From: Bacteroidales bacterium
Lineage (GTDB): Bacteria > Bacteroidota > Bacteroidia > Bacteroidales > GCA-2711565
Assembly (NCBI GenBank): GCA_029938505.1
Contig: JAOZUV010000190.1
Location: forward strand, 1 to 5,037
Direction of reading: 5' to 3'
Length of the DNA stretch: 5,037 nt
A program made the position numbers and the translations under genes. The notes beneath the pieces were generated by a model. It had not been told where the DNA came from and did no database searches. It worked only from the letters and a program-made list of their open reading frames with translations. Of this stretch, positions 1 through 5,037 are shown in pieces (the first letter of the stretch is position 1; every line of letters starts with the position of its first letter).

Positions 1-540
1 ACTAATGGATATTCGCTTGCAAGGAAAGTGTTGTTCGAAAAATACTCTGTTCACTTTTTAGCAACATCCGTCCTTTGGATGCTATTTAGTTTTGTGAGCT
101 ATTTTGTTTTTAGCTTATTATTTAATGGAATGTGGTCAGCATTTTTCGGATACGAATTCGAATTATTTAATGCTTTTGATATTTTCAATGTTTATATGAT
201 TGCTGAAATTATTATCGGCTATTTTTTACTGGATTCAATTTTCTTTTTAGGTGCTGCTGCTTTCAAAAAGTACCCAATTGTTAAAACAGTATTGGCTCAT
301 TTTATCATAAACTGGGCATTTAGCATTTTAGCTTTTATCGTAATTCTAATCCTTTTTGGCTCCATGGAAAACTGGGGAGCAAAGATGGATACTCTTGGTG
401 ATGTCTTAATAGCAAAAGGTTGGTATACAATTGAGAATCTTGAACATAAGGCTCGAATCCTACTTAAAACTTCAACACTTTTATTAACAGTAGCTTTATA
501 TGTTACCGGATATTATAAACTTAAAGAACGGGAGGTATAA
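1..540 (+). CDS. ABC-2-type permease-like membrane protein, C-terminal part (5' end outside window)
   Basis: The frame is open from the first base, so the gene starts left of the window; 179 codons are visible, ending in TAA at 538-540. The peptide is strongly hydrophobic, with about four membrane segments at visible residues 19-41, 61-87, 95-120 and 153-172. It ends in a short basic/acidic tail (KLKEREV). No enzymatic motif is seen. Hydrophobic subunits with this topology and a charged C-terminal tail are common beside YtrA-type GntR repressors, where they form the membrane part of an ABC exporter with an ATPase encoded nearby. The ATPase is not in this window. The gntR ribosome binding site lies inside the last codons, and the two genes are one base apart, so they are almost certainly co-transcribed and probably translationally coupled. 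The coding and membrane calls are firm. The ABC-2 permease assignment is inferred from topology and context, and the substrate cannot be predicted. Confidence 0.7.
   Translation, partial: TNGYSLARKVLFEKYSVHFLATSVLWMLFSFVSYFVFSLLFNGMWSAFFGYEFELFNAFDIFNVYMIAEIIIGYFLLDSIFFLGAAAFKKYPIVKTVLAHFIINWAFSILAFIVILILFGSMENWGAKMDTLGDVLIAKGWYTIENLEHKARILLKTSTLLLTVALYVTGYYKLKEREV
531..536 (+). promoter_or_regulatory. Ribosome binding site of the gntR gene (GGAGGT)
   Basis: GGAGGT lies five bases before the ATG at 542 and inside the last codons of the upstream membrane-protein gene. It decides the start: the other in-frame ATG at 500 has no such site and would overlap the upstream gene by 41 bases. A near-perfect Shine-Dalgarno site is unusual for Bacteroidota, whose genes mostly lack one, including the two protease genes in this window. 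Confidence 0.8.
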
Positions 541-541
541 G

Positions 542-928
542 ATGGAATTCAGAGATAAACAAGCTATATATATGCAAATTGCCGATTACTTTGGTAATAA
601 CATTTTGCAGGATCAATGGAAAGCTGATGAAAAAGTTCCATCAGTACGACAACTCGCTGTTGAATTGGAAGTAAATCCAAATACAGTTATGAGAACCTAT
701 ACTCATCTACAAGAGAGTAATGTGATTTATAATAAAAGAGGTATTGGATATTTTGTTTCACCGAATGCAAAAAGTATTTTGATAAATATGATAAAACAAC
801 AATTTATTGAAGTTGAGTTGCCCGAATTCTACAAAAAAATGCAACTCATAGGTCTTACAATTAAAGATCTAGAGGAAATGTTTAAGAAGTTGAACACTCA
901 AAAACCACAAAAAGATGAAGAAAATTAG
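542..928 (+). CDS. GntR-family transcriptional regulator, YtrA subfamily
   Basis: This is a 128-residue DNA-binding repressor acting in the cytoplasm. The N-terminal half is a GntR winged helix-turn-helix. Residues 5-25 form helix 1 (DKQAIYMQIADYF), residues 32-58 carry the GntR signature (VPSVRQLAVEL, then NPNTVMRTYTHLQ), and the wing follows at 63-72 (YNKRGIGYFV). The remaining ~50 residues are two short amphipathic helices and a charged tail. This is too small for the effector domains of the FadR, HutC or MocR types but typical of YtrA, where it serves dimerisation. The total length matches YtrA proteins (about 120-130 residues). It follows the membrane-protein gene after one base. YtrA-type repressors usually control the transporter operon that contains them, and autoregulation is likely here; the operator would be left of the window. 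The family call is firm, but the target and inducing signal are inferred or unknown. Confidence 0.92.
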   Translation: MEFRDKQAIYMQIADYFGNNILQDQWKADEKVPSVRQLAVELEVNPNTVMRTYTHLQESNVIYNKRGIGYFVSPNAKSILINMIKQQFIEVELPEFYKKMQLIGLTIKDLEEMFKKLNTQKPQKDEEN

Positions 929-1010
929 TAATAAAATATTTGTAGGCATACTGATGGTTGGTGCTGTAATAATGATTGCAGCTCTTATATACATCCGAAT
1001 TTTAACCTAG
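915..1010 (+). CDS. Possible 31-residue single-span membrane peptide overlapping the end of gntR
   Basis: ATG at 915 opens a 31-codon frame ending in TAG at 1008-1010. It overlaps the last 14 bases of the gntR gene in another frame, which would allow coupled translation. The peptide starts with a basic stretch (MKKISNK), continues as an unbroken hydrophobic segment from about residue 8 to 30 (FVGILMVGAVIMIAALIYI) and has one Arg near its end. It reads as a membrane anchor with the positive end inside. There is no clear Shine-Dalgarno site. It could be a true small membrane protein linked to the transporter. It could also be the N-terminal stub of a longer membrane-anchored protein of the operon: from memory, longer anchored proteins with a similar start follow repressors of this kind in Bacteroidota. 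Past the TAG the frame gives only four codons before a TGA at 1023, so no long decayed remainder is visible. It could also be chance. Confidence 0.45.
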   Translation: MKKISNKIFVGILMVGAVIMIAALIYIRILT

Positions 1011-1051
1011 CCATATAAAGACTGAGTAGTTTTTCGGTAGATTAAGTTTGT

Positions 1052-1193
1052 CATTTCGAACTGATTTTGTGAGTAATTAAACTCATGCTTCAAAAGGATT
1101 CGTCGTCCTGAAATCGATTGACATAAAAAAGGGGCAGCTATTAGCTGCCCCTTTTATTTTTTAGACTTTCGGTTACTGAGCGAAGTCGAAATG
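1052..1193. repeat. Degenerate intergenic inverted repeat with CATTTCGA / TCGAAATG ends
   Basis: CATTTCGA at 1052-1059 is the exact reverse complement of TCGAAATG at 1186-1193. The inner sequence is not symmetric overall, though GTCA near 1050 and TGAC near 1119 give a second, partial inversion. The right end (GGTTACTGAGCGAAGTCGAA, 1171-1190) resembles GAGCGAAGTCGAA-type intergenic repeats that I recall as frequent in Bacteroidota genomes. Eight matching bases alone are weak evidence; the resemblance to that repeat class makes it more credible. It encloses the terminator at 1125-1160. It may be a worn repeat copy with no present function. Confidence 0.4.
1125..1160. terminator. Bidirectional Rho-independent terminator between convergent genes
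   Basis: GGGGCAGCT (1131-1139) pairs perfectly with AGCTGCCCC (1143-1151) around a three-base ATT loop. The stem is extended by four A-T pairs from flanking A and T tracts. On the + strand the stem is followed by TTTTATTTTTT, and on the - strand by TTTTTT, so it can stop transcripts from both sides. It lies 114 bases past the end of the 31-codon ORF and about 85 bases past the protease stop codon. It therefore ends the repressor operon from the left and the protease gene from the right. Confidence 0.93.
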
Positions 1194-1245
1194 CCCTTTT
1201 GTGTTCCGTCAATTCTGCTCAGAGAACAATCATCGATTTTTCAAA

Positions 1246-4200
1246 TCATTTTATCTCAGCTTCATGAAATCCAGAACGATCTGGTTCTGCAGGAATAGCT
1301 GGTTCTTTATAGGATTTTGTTTTCAATTCTTCCAATAAATGTTTTACCGCAGCTTCGATACTTGGATCAATACCTTTGGCCATTAAATCTGGTCGGTCAT
1401 ACACTTCGATATCTGGATATACGCCGATACCTTCGATAATCCAACCGCTTTCGTCATAAATTCCGAAACGAGGAACCGACATAGCTGTACCATCTATCAA
1501 ACCTGCATTTCCTGAAATACCTACTAAACCACCCCAAGTTCTGGTTCCAATAATGGTTCCTAAACCTAACTGACGGAAATAATGTGGGAATGCATCGCCT
1601 CCAGATGAAGAATAATAATTGATCAACATGGCTTTTGGTCCGTCGTGTGCTACCATTGGATATTTGCCAGGCGTCAACTTATTTTTATGCCAATAACTCA
1701 TATTGTTACGATCTAATAATTGGGCCATTTGCCAAGGAATAAATCCACCACCATTATAACGATCATCAATAATTAAAGCATCTTTTGTATGATAAGCATA
1801 CATTCCACGATACAATTCACGATTCCCTTCAAAAGCTGTATTCGGAACATGGATATATCCAATTTTCCCACCTGAAAGTTTGTCGACCATTGCACGGCGA
1901 CTTTCAACCCAGTCTAAATATTTCAATTCCATCTCGCTATTGATAGGCTTGATCTTATATGTCTTCGCACCATCAGCCGAAGGCTTAGAGTTTACCGTAA
2001 TCTCAATGATTTTTCCAATGGTGTTTTCTAAGTATAAGTAAGGATTTTCTTTGGTTGTTACATCCTGACCATTGATTTTGATGATATAATCTCCTTCTTT
2101 AACGTTTACCCCTTGCTCGGTTAATGGTGAGCGGCGGTTTGGAGTCCAGTTTTCTCCTTGATAAATTTTAGAGATTTTATACAAGCCAGCTTTATAGTCT
2201 GCTTCTAATTCAGCTCCTAATAATCCAGTTTCGATGCGTTCTACTCTTTCAAAATCACCAAAATTAATGTAGGCATGACCTGTATTAGATTCAGAAACCA
2301 TTTCGCTTAAGATGTAATCTAAATCGGCACGATGACTAACATAAGGTAAAAGTTGAGCATAGCGCTCACCTTCTGCTTTCCAATCTACATTATGCATATT
2401 GCTTACGTAGAAATAATCGCGGTAAATTCTCCAGGCATCTTTAAAAATTTGATTCCATTCTTTGCGTGGTTCAATTTTTACTTCCATATCTGAAAGATCT
2501 AATTTACCTGATCCTGCTTTAGCTTTAGCTAATTTTGCAATTCCGAAATTTCTACCATGGCGATAAAGCATTTGTTTTCCATCCGCAGATACAATAGCAT
2601 AACGAACGCCATCCATAATGGATTTAGCTTTTTCATCTCCTAGGGTATATTTCTTTAAACTACCTTGAGCCATAAAAACAAATCCTTTGTCGACGGCTTG
2701 TAAATTACCATAGTTGCTTGCACGCATTGGCATAGCAATAATGCGATTACGAATATTATTGAAGTCGATTTTTACTTGCTTTTCTTTTTTAGCTTTTGGA
2801 GTTTCTTTAGCTTTTTTCTTTTTAGATTTATCTGCTTTAGGAGTTTCTTCCTTTTCTTCTTTTGGTTTAACGATATCTTCTTTGTGTTTGAAGATTACGG
2901 GACTTTCATTGGTTAATGCCAAAGCATAGATACGTGTTGCATTATTATATAGATACGCCATTTCGTGAGAAGAAAAATTCAGGTTATAATCTCTATTCGA
3001 CATGAAATAAAGATAATTACCATCTTTTGAGAAAACAGGAGAGAAGTCGTTATACTCATCTGTCGTTAATTGTTTTGCTTCTCCACTTTCGATATTATAA
3101 ACCCAAACAGCTGAGTGTGAGTTTTTACTTTCTTTTGTATATGTAATCCATCTTGAGTCATGTGAGAAATTATAGCCTCTAATTTCACTTTCAGTTGCTG
3201 CATCTACGTCTTTAACAATACCTGTAGTAACATCAATACATTTTAATTTTAAAGTGCGATCTGAGTACGCAATGTATTTACTATTTGGAGCCCAGTTAAG
3301 GTCATAAATCCAAGCGCTTGAGCCTGAAGTTAACTGACGTGCTTTTGCACCTTCTTTATTTTCTAGTAGATAAATTTCATATTCACCTGTCTCATCAGAT
3401 ACATAAGAAATATATTTACCATCTGGAGACCATCCTGCACCTGTTTCTCTGATTCCTTGTGTATTTGTAAGATTTATAATTTCGCCATCCTTTGCAGGAA
3501 CAGTAAAAATATCACCACGAGCATCAAAAATAGCACGCTTTCCACTTGGAGAAACATCTACCGTTTGAATATCATTTTTTACACTCTTATAATAAGGAAG
3601 TAAGTTTGGATTATCGAAGCTAATATTTATACTTAATTTCTCTGTTTTATTCGTTGCTAAGTTTAGCTTATAGATATTTCCACCATTTTCGTAAGCAATC
3701 ATTCCATTTTCTCCGGAAGGCCACATCACGTCAAACTCAGTGTGATTTGTAACTTTTTCGATAGCTTTGGTATTTACATCATAACTGAACAAATTTAATT
3801 TGAAGTCACGATCAGAAGCAAAATAAATTTTGTCGCCAAACCATGTTGGAATTTGATCACTTCCTTTAAATTCGGTAATTTTTTGAGCTTGATGTTTTTC
3901 TAAGTCATAAATCCAGATATCTGAAGCACGTCCACCTTTATAGCGTTTCCAACTTCTAAACTCACGTGCGATATGTGCAAAAGCTACTTTTTTTGCATCT
4001 GGAGAAAATACACCAAAACCACCATCAGTAATTTCTAATGGTTTTTCAAAACCACCATCAATACTTACGAGGAAGTATTTACCGTTACGTTGACCAAAAG
4101 CAGTACGATTCATACGAACCATAATATTTTTACTGTCTGGAGTCCAATCAAGAACTATATTGTCGAATCCACCTCTTGGAGGCATTGGCCCAACACTATT

Positions 4201-4524
4201 ATAATAGGTTAATTGCTTTGGAGTTCCTCCATTAACTGGCATTACATAAACCTGACGTGTTCCAGAATATTCGCCTGAAAAAGCAATCCATTTTCCATCA
4301 GGAGAAATTTTTGGGAATAATTCAAAACCCTTATGAGAGCTTAATCGTTTTGCATCTCCTCCATTGGCAGAAACAGTCCAGATATCTCCGGCATAAACAA
4401 AGGCGACCAAATCTTTATTAATATCAGGAAATCGTAATAAACGAACATCCTGTTCTGCTTTTACTGTAAACATAAGGCCTACAAAAAGCAATGTTGTTGA
4501 AATTTTAAAAATTAATTTTCGCAT
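1246..4524 (-). CDS. Periplasmic Tricorn-type serine protease (peptidase S41 clan, with PDZ domain)
   Basis: This is a 1092-residue exported peptidase expected to cut oligopeptides in the periplasm. Residues 1-23 are a signal peptide with likely cleavage after VKA, which supports the ATG at 4522-4524; there is no Shine-Dalgarno site. Residues ~30-545 hold PD40/beta-propeller repeats, with SPDGK-like turns near 74, 174, 325, 366, 412, 454 and 499. Residues 551-585 are a Lys/Glu/Pro linker, followed by a further beta-rich stretch. Residues ~685-760 are the first catalytic subdomain, ~765-865 a PDZ domain (KEGDYIIKINGQDV at 809-822), and ~870-1070 the S41-like core. Candidate catalytic residues are His750 (NTGHAY), Ser974 (SSSGGDAF) and Glu1031 (IIEGIGVYPD), matching His746, Ser965 and Glu1023 of Thermoplasma Tricorn with offsets of 4, 9 and 8. 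The residue before His750 is Gly where archaeal Tricorn has Ser745. NGGG at 924-927 fits the oxyanion-hole loop. Length and domain order fit full-length Tricorn. It is probably monocistronic. Archaeal Tricorn is cytosolic and acts after the proteasome, so the role here differs. Confidence 0.95.
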   Translation of the reverse strand: MRKLIFKISTTLLFVGLMFTVKAEQDVRLLRFPDINKDLVAFVYAGDIWTVSANGGDAKRLSSHKGFELFPKISPDGKWIAFSGEYSGTRQVYVMPVNGGTPKQLTYYNSVGPMPPRGGFDNIVLDWTPDSKNIMVRMNRTAFGQRNGKYFLVSIDGGFEKPLEITDGGFGVFSPDAKKVAFAHIAREFRSWKRYKGGRASDIWIYDLEKHQAQKITEFKGSDQIPTWFGDKIYFASDRDFKLNLFSYDVNTKAIEKVTNHTEFDVMWPSGENGMIAYENGGNIYKLNLATNKTEKLSINISFDNPNLLPYYKSVKNDIQTVDVSPSGKRAIFDARGDIFTVPAKDGEIINLTNTQGIRETGAGWSPDGKYISYVSDETGEYEIYLLENKEGAKARQLTSGSSAWIYDLNWAPNSKYIAYSDRTLKLKCIDVTTGIVKDVDAATESEIRGYNFSHDSRWITYTKESKNSHSAVWVYNIESGEAKQLTTDEYNDFSPVFSKDGNYLYFMSNRDYNLNFSSHEMAYLYNNATRIYALALTNESPVIFKHKEDIVKPKEEKEETPKADKSKKKKAKETPKAKKEKQVKIDFNNIRNRIIAMPMRASNYGNLQAVDKGFVFMAQGSLKKYTLGDEKAKSIMDGVRYAIVSADGKQMLYRHGRNFGIAKLAKAKAGSGKLDLSDMEVKIEPRKEWNQIFKDAWRIYRDYFYVSNMHNVDWKAEGERYAQLLPYVSHRADLDYILSEMVSESNTGHAYINFGDFERVERIETGLLGAELEADYKAGLYKISKIYQGENWTPNRRSPLTEQGVNVKEGDYIIKINGQDVTTKENPYLYLENTIGKIIEITVNSKPSADGAKTYKIKPINSEMELKYLDWVESRRAMVDKLSGGKIGYIHVPNTAFEGNRELYRGMYAYHTKDALIIDDRYNGGGFIPWQMAQLLDRNNMSYWHKNKLTPGKYPMVAHDGPKAMLINYYSSSGGDAFPHYFRQLGLGTIIGTRTWGGLVGISGNAGLIDGTAMSVPRFGIYDESGWIIEGIGVYPDIEVYDRPDLMAKGIDPSIEAAVKHLLEELKTKSYKEPAIPAEPDRSGFHEAEIK

Positions 4525-4748
4525 ATTAAAATATTTAAATTGTGATTTTATTCAGAATAAATTTATAAAGTGTGAGTAAAATTAACAAAAAGCTACTTTT
4601 AAAAAGTTAAAAATATATAAATATGCTAAAAGTGTAGATAAAATGCTGATAACAGATATTATTTGTATAATTTTATTGTCTAAAAGTTAATCTTAAAAAA
4701 CAGAAAGCTTCCCATAAAAATTATTTATAAATTATAAATTCTATTAGG
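4525..4748. promoter_or_regulatory. Divergent A/T-rich promoter region between the two protease genes
   Basis: These 224 bases must hold the promoters for both divergent genes. G+C is about 17% by hand count. I see no full match to the Bacteroidota promoter (TTTG near -33, TAnnTTTG near -7) on either strand. The nearest on the + strand is TATTATTTG at 4657-4665, one base too long in its spacer and without a clear -33 element; TATAAT follows at 4666-4671. Repeated AAAAGT occurs at 4602, 4628 and 4682, with an inverted ACTTTT at 4595-4600 forming ACTTTT-A-AAAAGT. TATAAAT is repeated in tandem at 4726-4739. In DNA this A/T-rich such repeats may be chance. That the region contains promoters is inferred from gene layout; exact sites are not established. 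Confidence 0.5.
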
Positions 4749-5037
4749 ATGAAAATTAAAAGAAAATTATTCAAATTATGTGTATTGTTATTTTTACCAG
4801 CAATAATGTTTGCACAGCAAGCAGAGTTTTTTAAAAAATCGGTACCTATGGACCCAACTGTGAAGTTTGGTGTATTGGAAAACGGACTGACTTATTATAT
4901 CAAACATAATGAGGAACCAAAAGAACGTGCTAGTTTTTATATTATTCAGAATGTAGGCTCTATACTAGAAAATGATGACCAGAATGGGCTCGCACATTTT
5001 CTTGAGCATATGGCTTTTAATGGAACTCAACATTTTA
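4749..5037 (+). CDS. Exported M16-family zinc metallopeptidase, N-terminal part (3' end outside window)
   Basis: ATG at 4749 opens a frame that runs to the window edge, giving 96 visible codons. Residues 1-22 are a signal peptide: a basic start (MKIKRK), a hydrophobic core and cleavage after MFA, leaving a Gln-Gln N-terminus typical of exported Bacteroidota proteins. The mature part begins like M16 peptidases ([15 protein letters not shown], then [15 protein letters not shown]). It reaches the inverted zinc motif HFLEH at 83-87: His83 and His87 should bind zinc and Glu86 should be the catalytic base. The following MAFNGT is also characteristic of M16. A second zinc-binding Glu lies further downstream, beyond the window. 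Exported Bacteroidota members are often ~900+ residues with two M16 repeats (PqqL-like), but the length here is unknown. Only an AGG directly before the ATG hints at ribosome binding. It diverges from the Tricorn gene, and both products should act on peptides outside the cytoplasm. Confidence 0.93.
   Translation, partial: MKIKRKLFKLCVLLFLPAIMFAQQAEFFKKSVPMDPTVKFGVLENGLTYYIKHNEEPKERASFYIIQNVGSILENDDQNGLAHFLEHMAFNGTQHF

Noticed and set aside
28..30. GTG at 28 as the true start of the membrane protein
   Set aside because: The frame stays open to the first base and encodes plausible protein there. An AAGGA before the GTG is too close to be convincing, so the gene more likely continues leftwards.
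500..541. Upstream ATG at 500 as the gntR start
   Set aside because: It would add 14 residues not fitting the GntR N-terminus and overlap the membrane-protein gene by 41 bases. The ATG at 542 has a perfect GGAGGT site and gives a typical YtrA N-terminus.
1070..1085. TGAGT / ACTCA small hairpin
   Set aside because: A five-pair stem with an A/T-only six-base loop is too weak to call a terminator or regulatory RNA; it may be part of the worn repeat.
1176..1222. CTGAGC (1176-1181) and GCTCAG (1217-1222) as a second hairpin
   Set aside because: The stem is only six pairs across a 35-base loop with no T tract, so it is at chance level.
2714..2929. 71-codon ORF on the + strand
   Set aside because: It lies wholly antisense to the protease gene, opposite the Lys-rich linker. 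Lys/Glu codons read in reverse give the Phe/Leu/Ser-rich peptide, so it is a shadow.
4657..4671. Promoter for the M16 gene (TATTATTTG and TATAAT)
   Set aside because: The first motif has one base too many in its spacer, there is no matching -33 element, and TATAAT is the E. coli-type box expected by chance in such A/T-rich DNA. It is kept only as a remark in the intergenic entry.

Overview
The window looks like chromosomal DNA of a member of the Bacteroidota. The evidence is low G+C content, A/T-rich leaders mostly without Shine-Dalgarno sites, a periplasmic Tricorn-type protease of the size usual in that phylum, a signal-peptide-bearing M16 peptidase whose predicted mature end starts with Gln, and an intergenic TTTCGA-type repeat. 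A marine Bacteroidales/Marinilabiliales-like host is a guess; the sequence does not fix the genus.

Left part (1-1010, + strand): this is the end of a small operon. It holds the C-terminal 179 codons of a multi-spanning membrane protein (probably an ABC-2-type permease subunit), then a YtrA-type GntR repressor (542-928) with a strong Shine-Dalgarno site inside the end of the permease gene. A 31-codon single-membrane-span ORF (915-1010) overlaps the end of the repressor gene. YtrA-type repressors commonly control the ABC exporter genes they sit with, so the likely arrangement is a self-regulated transport operon. Its promoter and ATPase gene would lie left of the window.

Middle (1011-1245): this is a convergent intergenic region. 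It has a strong bidirectional terminator (9-bp GC-rich core stem flanked by A and T tracts) nested inside a degenerate inverted repeat ending in CATTTCGA/TCGAAATG.

Right part (1246-5037): a 1092-residue exported Tricorn-type serine protease is on the - strand. It has a signal peptide, beta-propeller repeats, a Lys/Glu-rich linker, a PDZ domain and a C-terminal catalytic domain. It is divergent from the first 96 codons of an exported M16 zinc peptidase with an HFLEH zinc motif. The two share a 224-bp, very A/T-rich intergenic region (about 17% G+C by hand count). Both proteases should act in the cell envelope and may work in sequence on peptides.

I found no tRNA, rRNA, CRISPR array, insertion sequence or clearly novel system. 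The least explained items are the 31-codon ORF, the terminator inside a repeat, and the Gly beside the catalytic His of the Tricorn homologue.
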